DNA of 12,526 nt from Bacillota bacterium. GTDB lineage: Bacteria; Bacillota; Proteinivoracia; UBA4975. Positions 6,272-12,526 of this stretch are shown here, piece by piece (within the stretch, counting starts at the first letter, position 1; every line of letters begins with the position of its first letter). Location of the stretch: NCBI GenBank assembly GCA_012727415.1, contig JAAYHI010000082.1, positions 1-12,526 of the forward strand, written 5' to 3'. The notes under the pieces were generated by a model. The model ran no database searches, was not told where the DNA came from, and saw nothing but the letters and a program-made list of their open reading frames with translations. Made by a program: the position numbers and the translations under genes.

Positions 6272-7870
6272 TTAGTTCACCATATCCCGCTTGCTGTATT
6301 CAATGACTCCAATTGCCATCAACCCCAAAGCCACCGCTGTCAGCCCAGTGGCAGCAACTGGGCCCATGCTCTCCACCGGCACTTGGGGCACAAAGCCAAA
6401 AGGAGTTAACTTTCGCATCCACTCAGGCAGTTGCAGGAGGTTGCCAAAGTAGGCGGTGATGAAGGTATAGCCCAGGTAGTACCAGATCAAGGAAGCAGCC
6501 TTGGGTGCCACGCCAACCAGCACTGCCGCCAGCCCAATCAGCCCCAGGATGGCGGGATAATACGCCAGTACTGCCGAAAAGATCGGGCCAAAGGCCAGGG
6601 GTTCATCCAGTACGGCTAATCCCGCTGACCACAGTCCCGTTGCTCCCAGCATCAGCACTGCGAATCCAGTGACAACACTTATGCCCAGAAATGACAGCAT
6701 GATGGCGGGCCGGGGCACTGCCCGCACCAGCAGGTGTTCAGCCCGGTTCTTCTTCTCCTCGTCCCGGATTTTGAGAATCATGAACAGTGCCGGGATAGTA
6801 CTCATCAGGGCCAGGGCTGCCATTATCATGGCTATATATTGCTCCGACAGGGCCGCTGGCCCGCCGGGAATCATTTTCAGCATCATTTCATTGTCTGTGA
6901 AAAAGGCGTCGATATCCCCCAGCACCGAACCATAGGATGCGCCTAAGACATACATGCCTATTGCCCAGGCAATGAATACTCCCCGCTGCAGCCGCAGGCC
7001 CAACCCCAGGGGACTCCGCAATGAGGCAGGAGCATGGGTGCGTCCCCGCCGGGCATGGATAAAGCCCGCCCCCATGTCCCGCATGGAGTTTAGGTAAAAG
7101 GCCAGGGCCCCGACGAGGATTGCTGCCCCCAGGGTCAGGAAAATCGGCCACCAGTAATTGTTGACATACACTTGGGAGCGCAGGACCCAGCCCAGGGGAG
7201 ACAACATGGACAGGGTTTCGCTGCTGACATCGCCGATAGCTCGCAACAGATAGGAGATTCCCAGGTAGGCAAAGGAAAAGCTCAGCGTCCCCCGGGGGGT
7301 GGCAGTAATTTGGGCAAACAGGGCTGTGCTGGCAGCGAAAAATATCCCCGTCACGCCGATAAGGGCTCCATAGAGCAGGGATCCCGGAAGGTCGATACCT
7401 TCAAGCCCCAGTGCATACAGGCCAATCCCTGTTGCCAGGGCCAGCAAAATATTGGCGGCACAGGCAACGGCCAAAGTTGCCCCCAGGCCAGACAGCCTCC
7501 CCACAGGACAGGAGCCCACCACCTCCGTCCGCCCTTCCTCCTCATCCCCCCGGGTGTGCCTGTTTACCAGGAGAATGCTCATTATTGCTGCGCCCAGGGC
7601 AGTAAAAAGGCTCATCTGATGGCCCATTATCGCTCCGTAGTGGTAATTATCCAGTCCATAGCCAATGCCAAACATGGCGGTGATGGCAGGGTTTTTCATC
7701 GTCTCAGCCAGCACCTGGCGCTGCTCCGCAGGATAGATATGGGGGAAGGTCAAGGCAACAAAGAACGTAAGGGAAAGCAGGGATAGTATCCATACAGGAA
7801 CATTTATCCGCTCCCGCCGCCAGGTGAAGGCGTTTATTTTAGAGATTCCCGTGAACATTCCCTTCAGCAT
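6272..7870 (-). CDS. ABC-2-type exporter permease
   Basis: A protein of about 532 residues with two similar halves of roughly six membrane helices each. The first half begins near residue 28 (WILSLLSLTFFVALTFP) and the second around residue 300 (GVFIAWAIGMYVLGASYG). The layout resembles the large permeases annotated as putative exporters of polyketide antibiotics (COG3559), which pair with a single CcmA-like ATPase. The ATG at 7870 overlaps the ATPase stop codon by one base (TGATG), giving translational coupling. A TTG one codon upstream (7873) is an alternative start. A GGGGGTGGGG run supplies the ribosome binding site. With the ATPase it should form a complete exporter for hydrophobic compounds, possibly antibiotics or detergents. 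The substrate is not predictable. Transcription ends at the bidirectional terminator just beyond the stop. Confidence 0.88.
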   Translation of the reverse strand: MLKGMFTGISKINAFTWRRERINVPVWILSLLSLTFFVALTFPHIYPAEQRQVLAETMKNPAITAMFGIGYGLDNYHYGAIMGHQMSLFTALGAAIMSILLVNRHTRGDEEEGRTEVVGSCPVGRLSGLGATLAVACAANILLALATGIGLYALGLEGIDLPGSLLYGALIGVTGIFFAASTALFAQITATPRGTLSFSFAYLGISYLLRAIGDVSSETLSMLSPLGWVLRSQVYVNNYWWPIFLTLGAAILVGALAFYLNSMRDMGAGFIHARRGRTHAPASLRSPLGLGLRLQRGVFIAWAIGMYVLGASYGSVLGDIDAFFTDNEMMLKMIPGGPAALSEQYIAMIMAALALMSTIPALFMILKIRDEEKKNRAEHLLVRAVPRPAIMLSFLGISVVTGFAVLMLGATGLWSAGLAVLDEPLAFGPIFSAVLAYYPAILGLIGLAAVLVGVAPKAASLIWYYLGYTFITAYFGNLLQLPEWMRKLTPFGFVPQVPVESMGPVAATGLTAVALGLMAIGVIEYSKRDMVN

Positions 7871-8769
7871 CAAGCCCCACCCCCGCCAGCCGCTCCGCCC
7901 TTGTAATAGCGCATGAATAAGTCTTCAAGAGTCAGGGGGGCGCACTCCAGCCGCTTTACATCAAAACCGCTTATATACTTCAGCACATTTCCGATTTCCT
8001 CATTGTCCACCAGGAAGACCAGGGCACCGTCCCGTTGCCGGACATCATGGACACCGGCAAGGGAGTGCAAGGCCGGCATTGGCTGCGCTGTCTCCACCTC
8101 CACCTGGGTCCCCGTCAAATGCCGTAACTGGTCGAGGCTGCCGGACTCAATAATCTCACCCTGGCGGATAATGCTGATCCGATCGCAAAGCCTTTCCACT
8201 TCAGACAGGACGTGACTGGAAAGGAAGACACTCTTCCCTTCTTGCTTGAGCTGCAGGATATGTTCCTGAAACACCCTGTACATTAATGGATCCAGGCCAG
8301 AAGTAGGCTCGTCCAGAACATACAGGTCAGCGTCGGAAGCAAAGGCCGCCACCAGGGCCACCTTCTGGCGGTTGCCTTTGGAGTATGTCCGACATTTCTT
8401 AGTGGGATCGAGGTCAAACTTTGCGATGAACTCCTCTCTCCTGTTGCCGCTGCCTCCCCGCAGCCGGATAAAGAAGTCTATTACCTCGCCGCCGGTCAAA
8501 TTTGGCCACAGGTTTATGTCTCCAGGCACATAGGCTACCCGCTTGTGAATCTCGACGGCGTCCTTCCAGGCATCCTTGCCAAAGATCTCAACCTGACCGG
8601 AAGTAGCTCTGAGGATGCCCAGCAGCACTCGGATGGTGGTTGTCTTGCCGGCGCCATTAGGACCAATGAAGCCGTATACTTCTCCGGCTTGCACCTCCAG
8701 GTCAATACCATTCAACGCTGTAAAACTACCAAACTTCTTAACGAGGTTGCTGGTTTTTACAATGGCCAT
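7870..8769 (-). CDS. ABC transporter ATP-binding protein (CcmA-type, drug-export class)
   Basis: A 299-residue ATPase. Walker A is GPNGAGKTT (residues 36-44), the signature is YSKGNRQKV (129-137), Walker B is LYVLDEP (149-155, E154 as catalytic base), the D-loop is SGLD (157-160) and the H-loop is SSHV (H186). The Q-loop region reads VPGDINLWPNLTGGE, without the usual glutamine, and the signature departs from LSGGQ. Both variants are, from memory, common in the subfamily that partners large ABC-2 permeases. The C-terminal 80 residues form the regulatory extension usual in this class. The ATG follows a clear GGAGGAAGAAG ribosome binding site. It is first gene of a two-gene operon with the permease and should energise export. 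Confidence 0.93.
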   Translation of the reverse strand: MAIVKTSNLVKKFGSFTALNGIDLEVQAGEVYGFIGPNGAGKTTTIRVLLGILRATSGQVEIFGKDAWKDAVEIHKRVAYVPGDINLWPNLTGGEVIDFFIRLRGGSGNRREEFIAKFDLDPTKKCRTYSKGNRQKVALVAAFASDADLYVLDEPTSGLDPLMYRVFQEHILQLKQEGKSVFLSSHVLSEVERLCDRISIIRQGEIIESGSLDQLRHLTGTQVEVETAQPMPALHSLAGVHDVRQRDGALVFLVDNEEIGNVLKYISGFDVKRLECAPLTLEDLFMRYYKGGAAGGGGA

Positions 8770-8795
8770 CTTCTTCCTCCTTTACAGCTGGCATA

Positions 8796-8805
8796 CTGTT
8801 AACAG
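8796..8805. promoter_or_regulatory. Palindrome near the exporter transcription start
   Basis: Perfect 10-base palindrome CTGTTAACAG, flanked on each side by GCATA as a direct repeat. It lies just downstream of the -10 element, around positions +2 to +11 of the expected exporter transcript. That is a good place for a repressor, but no regulator gene is adjacent and a 10-base palindrome can be chance. Confidence 0.3.
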
Positions 8806-8813
8806 GCATAATA

Positions 8814-8843
8814 ATTATCCTGGAATATGTCTGAGAGTGTCAA
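8814..8843 (-). promoter_or_regulatory. Promoter of the ABC exporter operon
   Basis: Minus strand: TTGACA (8843-8838, consensus), 18-base spacer, GATAAT (8819-8814, five of six). A start near 8807 gives a leader of about 38 bases to the ATPase start codon. Strong basal promoter by sequence. Confidence 0.75.
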
Positions 8844-8857
8844 GTTCCTGTTACCCA

Positions 8858-8887
8858 TTCCCCCTGCCCTGGCAGAGGGCGGGGGAA
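8858..8887. repeat. GC-rich REP-like hairpin element
   Basis: TTCCCCCTGCCCT (8858-8870) pairs with AGGGCGGGGGAA (8876-8887): 12 base pairs with one bulged T (8865) and a five-base loop GGCAG. No U-tract follows on either strand, so it is not an ordinary terminator. It looks like a short palindromic intergenic repeat (REP/ERIC-like). Only one copy is in the window, so repetitiveness is unproven. It abuts the point where the downstream repeat-protein gene loses its 5' end. Confidence 0.45.
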
Positions 8888-8896
8888 GGGGCAGTA

Positions 8897-9585
8897 TACA
8901 TTTCAGCAACGGGCATAGATTGGGAAGAAGCAGCTGTCCCGGGGTTGGGTCTCAGCTACGGCATAACTTGGGGCAACGACAAGTTTATATACGTAGGAGC
9001 CGGGGGCTCAATACTGGCATCTGCAGATGGCAGGACCTGGACCGAGTGTGCTTCCGGTGTCGAAGGCGATCTCGAGGATGCAGCCTGGGGAGAGGACCTG
9101 TTCGTGGCCGTCGGCGAAAAAGGCACAATACTGACTTCGCCTGACGGCACCAACTGGTCAAAGCAAGAGTCCGGCACAACTGTCGATCTCACTGCGGTAG
9201 CTTGGGGTGAGGGCCTCTTCGTCGCCGCAGGAAAAACGGGGACAGTCCTGGTCTCTACTGATGGCGCGAATTGGTATGAAAGCCCTTCCGGAATAAGCTA
9301 TTGGCTGAAGACGTGACCTGGGGAAATGGCTGCTTCCTGGCCAGCGGTGAGTATGGCACAGTCCTCCTCGCCACAGTAGACACTCTGGCTGCCAGATGCG
9401 AGCCCAAGGCCGAGGAAGAGGTCCCCAAGGACGAGAATCCTGAGGATCCAGAGGTCCCAGGCACCCCTGCGGATTCCAGTCCCCTGTCCCCTTATTGGCT
9501 CTACGGAGGTATAGGCTTAGCTGCACTGCTTGTACTTGGTGCAGGCATCATCATTGCCCGCAAGGGCAAGGCGAAACCACAATAA
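8897..9585 (+). pseudogene. Broken Asp-box (BNR/Ycf48-like) repeat surface protein with C-terminal membrane anchor
   Basis: The recognisable protein begins abruptly near 8897 without a usable start codon or ribosome binding site, so the 5' part is missing. Four tandem 39-residue repeats follow (8903-9019, 9020-9136, 9137-9253, 9254-9369). Each opens with an Asp-box-like S-x-D/T-G-x-x-W, then a WGxxxFxxxG core and GTxL, the pattern of BNR/sialidase-like and Ycf48-like beta-propeller blades. In repeat 4 the frame breaks. The upstream frame stops at TGA 9314-9316, and joining L (9305-9307) to E-D-V-T-W-G in the other frame restores exactly 39 residues, so one G seems lost at about 9307-9308. The tail holds an acidic, proline-rich linker (PKAEEEVPKDENPEDPEVPG), one membrane helix (WLYGGIGLAALLVLGAGIII) and a basic end (ARKGKAKPQ). 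It is a decayed cell-surface protein of unknown function; a sequencing error could explain the frameshift but not the missing start. Confidence 0.82.
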
Positions 9586-9617
9586 AAATATCCCCCTGTC
9601 CTGCAGGGGGATTTTTT
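9584..9617. terminator. Bidirectional intrinsic terminator
   Basis: Stem ATCCCCCTG (9590-9598) and CAGGGGGAT (9604-9612), loop TCCTG. Six T's follow on the plus strand (9612-9617) and TATTTTT on the minus strand (9590-9584). It lies five bases after the stop of the repeat-protein remnant and about 100 bases after the end of convergent nrdG. Conservation of a good terminator suggests the remnant was recently a functional gene. Confidence 0.88.
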
Positions 9618-9717
9618 GCTTTCCAGTTTTTACTGACTTCCCGCTTCCACCGCCAGATTTGATTCCGGCATCCCATTGCTGCGATAACTAACCCTGCGGA
9701 GGAAATGCCTGACCTCC

Positions 9718-10335
9718 TTAAACAAGCGGATACATAATCCGCTCAATCCTGGGCCCTTCCGGCAACTCCGGGATGTCTGCCAGCAACTTATTGCCCAAGG
9801 GGGACAAGGCTATTAGCCGCTGATTGGAACTGCCCACGAAGGGGGCTTCCAGGCAGCGCTTCGCCAGGACAAAGGGCCCGTCAATGAGGAGGTCGGTTTC
9901 CCCAAGCAGTGCCAGGATGTTCTCATCTGTCCTGGCTAACTCCCTGAGTTTTTCCAGGCGGTAGCCGGTATAGGTCACCACATCGCCGCCCCGCTGGTGA
10001 ATCGCCTCTGCCAGTTGGGCCAACGGCCCCCCGTGGAGGAAGGGCTCTCCCCCCGATAAGGTAATACCGCGGCAGGCAGGGTGCTGGTCATACAGCGCCA
10101 GGATTTCATCTGTGGAGAAGTAAGTGCCGCCGACGCGGAGATGGGTCTGGGGGTTATGGCAGCCTGGGCAGCGATGGGGGCAGCCCTGGGTAAAGAGAAC
10201 GAATCGCAGGCCCGGTCCGTCAACAATCGACTCCTCGATGAGGGAAGCCAGTTGGACCTGTTGCCCGCTGGATTCCTGGGGCTGCTGCTCCCTCTTGCCC
10301 AGGAGGCGCAGCTTCCTTTCCCAGTAACTAAGCAT
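9718..10335 (-). CDS. nrdG: Anaerobic ribonucleotide reductase activating protein (radical SAM)
   Basis: A 205-residue radical S-adenosylmethionine enzyme. The iron-sulfur cluster motif is GCPHRCPGCHNP, with C52, C56 and C59 (C-x3-C-x2-C). SIVDGPGLRFVLFTQG precedes it and the glycine-rich SAM-binding motif SGGEPF lies at 94-99. It reductively cleaves SAM and installs the glycyl radical on NrdD, allowing anaerobic deoxynucleotide synthesis. The ATG at 10335 overlaps the nrdD stop by 8 bases, so translation is coupled; GAGAGGG serves as ribosome binding site. The protein is longer than the usual 155-175 residues because about 28 charged, glutamine-rich residues precede the conserved core. No in-frame ATG, GTG or TTG at the core offers an obvious shorter start. 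Confidence 0.95.
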   Translation of the reverse strand: MLSYWERKLRLLGKREQQPQESSGQQVQLASLIEESIVDGPGLRFVLFTQGCPHRCPGCHNPQTHLRVGGTYFSTDEILALYDQHPACRGITLSGGEPFLHGGPLAQLAEAIHQRGGDVVTYTGYRLEKLRELARTDENILALLGETDLLIDGPFVLAKRCLEAPFVGSSNQRLIALSPLGNKLLADIPELPEGPRIERIMYPLV

Positions 10336-12526
10336 GCTTTACCCTCTCTTCAACCTCGGCCCGCTTGGCGTTGTTAAAGCGATCCAAAGTACCTACCAGG
10401 TAGCCGGTGATTCTGCGAATCCGCTCGAAGGGCTCCAGACTGGTCTCTTCCCGGCCGCAGCGGGGGCAGGTTGTTCCAATGACGCCGGAATAGCCGCATT
10501 TCGGATCCCGGTCCAGGGGGTGGTTGATGGAGCCGTAGCCTATGCCCGCCTCTTTCATATACAGGATGATTTCTTCAAAGACCGAGAGATTCTGGCTGGG
10601 GTTGCCGTCCAATTCAATATAAGTGATGTGGCCGGCATTGGTCAGTGCATGATAGGGAGCCTCCAGGTCAATCTTGTCCCGGGCACTGATCTGGTAGTAG
10701 ACGGGGATATGGAAAGAGTTGGTATAGTACTCGTGATTGGTGATGTTCTCCATAACTCCGTAGCGTTCTCTGTCCATCTGCACAAAGCGCCCCGAGAGAC
10801 CTTCAGCAGGGGTGGCCAGGAGGGTATAGTTGAGCTGCTCTTCCTGGGACCTTTGGTCGCAGCGCTCCCGCATGTGCCTGACAATGCGCAGTCCCAGCTC
10901 CTGGCTGGCGGCGCTTTCGCCATGGTGCTTGCCCGTCAGGGCGACAAGGGTCTCAGCCAGGCCAATAAATCCTACAGACAGTGTGCCGTGGCGCAGCACC
11001 CGTTCAATTTCCTCATCCTTGCGCAGGGTTTCCGATTCAATCCAGATACCCTGGCCCATGAGGAAGGGATAGTTGTGGATAAACTTGCGCTTCTGTATTT
11101 CAAAGCGGTGGCGAAGCTGGCGGAAGACGAGGTCCATCTTGTTGTCCAGGGAGGCGAAGAACTTGTCCAGGGATCCCCTGGCTTCAATGCCCAGCCGGGG
11201 CAGGTTGATGGAAGTAAAGCTCAGGTTGCCGCGGCCCTTGGTAACCTCTTTATTGGGATCATAGACATTGCCGATTACTCTGGTGCGGCAGCCCATGTAC
11301 GCCACTTCTGTATTGTCGTCCCCCGGGCGGTAGTACTGGAGGTTAAAGGGGGCATCCAAAAAGCTGAAATTGGGGAAGAGACGTTTCGCCGAGACCCTGA
11401 TAGCCTGCTTGAACAGATCGTAATTGGGGTCTCCCTCTTTACTGTTGATGCCGTCCTTGACCTTGAAGATCTGGACGGGAAAGATGGGCGTCTCGCCGTT
11501 GCCCAAACCGTCTTCGGTAGCCTGCAAGAGTTGGGCTATCACTAAGCGGGCGGCATGGGAGGTGCCAGTGCCGTAGTTTATTGAAGTAAAGGGCACCTGG
11601 GCGCCGGCCCTGGAATTCATAGTGTTGAGATTATGAACCAATGATTGCATCCCCTGGTAAGTGGAGCGCTGCACCCGCTTTTGGGCCAGGGTCAACAGCG
11701 TCAGCAGGTCAGACTCTTCCGTTACGGCTATCTTTTCCACCAGGCCGTCATAGTCCAACTCTAAAAGCTCCTGCACAGTGGCGTCATCCAGCTTGTCCTT
11801 TGCCAGCAACTGGTGTTCTTCGACCAGGTCCCGAATATGCTTGCGGCAGGTCTTGTGGACCCCAGCGGCCATGACATTCTCAAAGTTGGGGATGGACTGG
11901 CCGCCATGCATTTCGTTCTGGTTGGCCTGCAGGGCGATACATGCCAAAGCGGCATAACTTTCAATGCTTTGCGGTTCCCGGAGGAAGCCGTGGCCGGTGG
12001 AAAATCCGTTGGAGAACAATTTTTCGAGGTCGATTTGGCAGCAAGTCTCCGTCAACAAATAGAAGTCCTTGTCGTGTATATGTATATCTCCCCCAGCATG
12101 AGCCTTGGCCATATCTTCCGGCAGCACATAGTTGTCAATGAAGGACTTGGATGACTCCGAGCCGTACTTTAGCATCATGCCCATAGCTGTGTTGCCGTCG
12201 ACATTGGCATTTTCCCGCTTCATGTCGGTGGCAGCTGCCTCAGTAAAGGAGAGCTTTTTGAAGGTCTCCATCAGGGCATTTTTTTGCTGGCGGATTTTCG
12301 CCCGTTCCGAGCGGTAGAGGATGTATACTTTGGCAGTTTGAGAAATGCCGTTTTCCATCAACGTCAGTTCCACTATGTCCTGGATGTCCTCGACACCCGG
12401 GGTCTTGTTGACGTCAAGACTTTTTACAACTTCAGCAGTGAGGCGATCCAGCTCGGCATCAGAAAGCGTTTCGCTGGGAACGTTGACATTTGCCTTGGCA
12501 ATAGCTTGTCTGATCTTGAAGTAATC
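10328..12526 (-). CDS. nrdD: Anaerobic (class III) ribonucleoside-triphosphate reductase, 5' end outside window
   Basis: The open frame continues to the right edge. Its first visible residues (DYFKIRQAIAKANVNVP, then VEDIQDIVE) are the interior of an N-terminal ATP-cone domain. The true start lies perhaps 15-20 residues beyond the window, and the GTG at 12373 is internal. About 732 residues are visible. Landmarks are HIHDKDFY, then TCCQIDL (the cysteine region near C79 of phage T4 NrdD) and AYMGCRTRV (the thiyl-radical cysteine region). The C-terminal zinc site is CGYSGVIGTTCPRCG, and RRITGYLVG holds the glycyl-radical residue about 24 residues from the end. The enzyme reduces ribonucleoside triphosphates to deoxynucleotides without oxygen, with ATP/dATP control through the ATP-cone. 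It forms an operon with nrdG (8-base overlap). Only three cysteines are evident in the zinc motif; the fourth ligand is unclear. Confidence 0.97.
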   Translation of the reverse strand, partial: DYFKIRQAIAKANVNVPSETLSDAELDRLTAEVVKSLDVNKTPGVEDIQDIVELTLMENGISQTAKVYILYRSERAKIRQQKNALMETFKKLSFTEAAATDMKRENANVDGNTAMGMMLKYGSESSKSFIDNYVLPEDMAKAHAGGDIHIHDKDFYLLTETCCQIDLEKLFSNGFSTGHGFLREPQSIESYAALACIALQANQNEMHGGQSIPNFENVMAAGVHKTCRKHIRDLVEEHQLLAKDKLDDATVQELLELDYDGLVEKIAVTEESDLLTLLTLAQKRVQRSTYQGMQSLVHNLNTMNSRAGAQVPFTSINYGTGTSHAARLVIAQLLQATEDGLGNGETPIFPVQIFKVKDGINSKEGDPNYDLFKQAIRVSAKRLFPNFSFLDAPFNLQYYRPGDDNTEVAYMGCRTRVIGNVYDPNKEVTKGRGNLSFTSINLPRLGIEARGSLDKFFASLDNKMDLVFRQLRHRFEIQKRKFIHNYPFLMGQGIWIESETLRKDEEIERVLRHGTLSVGFIGLAETLVALTGKHHGESAASQELGLRIVRHMRERCDQRSQEEQLNYTLLATPAEGLSGRFVQMDRERYGVMENITNHEYYTNSFHIPVYYQISARDKIDLEAPYHALTNAGHITYIELDGNPSQNLSVFEEIILYMKEAGIGYGSINHPLDRDPKCGYSGVIGTTCPRCGREETSLEPFERIRRITGYLVGTLDRFNNAKRAEVEERVKHA

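Noticed and set aside
7172..7786. 204-codon open frame on the plus strand
   Set aside because: Antisense to the exporter permease, with low-complexity glycine/glutamine-rich translation and no domain features.
7871..7873. TTG as start of the exporter permease
   Set aside because: The adjacent in-frame ATG overlapping the ATPase stop as TGATG is the more usual coupled start. The difference is one residue.
8615..8896. Upstream extension of the repeat-protein frame
   Set aside because: This part is antisense to the ATPase start region and crosses its promoter and the GC-rich hairpin. It shows no repeat homology, signal peptide or ribosome binding site, so it is not the true N-terminus.
9299..9316. 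Programmed -1 frameshift in the repeat protein
   Set aside because: No slippery heptamer or downstream structure is visible at GGCTGAAGACG. A one-base loss restoring a perfect 39-residue period explains the break better.
10440..10500. Defective zinc site in NrdD (only three cysteines)
   Set aside because: My recollection is that related NrdD proteins also have DP-x-CGY in place of the first CxxC, so this is probably a normal subfamily variant and not a lesion.
10334..11545. Long 403-codon open frame on the plus strand
   Set aside because: It is exactly antisense to nrdD, which is unmistakable from domain motifs. The antisense translation has no recognisable motif and such shadows are common opposite conserved genes of this base composition.
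12371..12373. GTG as the start of nrdD
   Set aside because: The frame continues upstream through clear ATP-cone sequence to the window edge, so this GTG is an internal valine.

Overview
The window reads as chromosomal DNA from an anaerobic, Gram-positive-type bacterium, most likely of the Clostridia (Peptococcaceae/Moorella-like grade). This is an inference from four things: an oxygen-sensitive class III ribonucleotide reductase (nrdD-nrdG), strong AGGAGG/GGGGG-type ribosome binding sites, lipoprotein and membrane-sensor proteins of Firmicutes style, and a DUF2703 protein in an arsenic-type operon. Base composition is moderate, about half G+C by eye. No genus can be named from the sequence alone.

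Layout. (1) 1-1599, minus strand: a metalloid-type operon arsR -> ArsP/YraQ-family permease -> DUF2703 protein (cut by the window edge). It is driven by a near-consensus promoter with a palindromic ArsR-like operator at the start of the transcript. (2) 1701-2148, minus strand: a complete one-piece tmRNA gene (ssrA) with its promoter and an intrinsic terminator. The tag reads (A)ANNNYAFAA. (3) 2255-6260: a divergent signalling-type locus. An AraC-family regulator (minus) faces a two-gene operon (plus) encoding a lipoprotein solute-binding protein and a two-pass membrane protein with a Cache-like extracellular domain and a cytoplasmic LuxR-type DNA-binding domain. No ABC permease genes accompany the binding protein, so a sensing role is the most interesting reading. 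(4) 6272-8843, minus strand: a two-gene ABC-2-type exporter (ATPase then permease, stop and start codons overlapping) with its own promoter. (5) 8858-9612, plus strand: a decayed gene for a surface protein with four exact 39-residue Asp-box repeats, an acidic/proline linker and a C-terminal membrane anchor. It lacks a usable start and carries a one-base frameshift. A striking GC-rich hairpin sits at its broken 5' end. (6) 9718-12526, minus strand: nrdD (5' end outside the window) and nrdG, overlapping by 8 bases.

Convergent gene pairs are separated by compact bidirectional terminators (near 6236-6256 and 9590-9612). Every stretch without a protein gene is short except the tmRNA region. I see no mobile element, CRISPR array, phage gene or tRNA. 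The best candidate for an undescribed system is the AraC / solute-binding lipoprotein / membrane-anchored LuxR regulator locus. The DUF2703 protein in the arsR operon is a second, smaller one.
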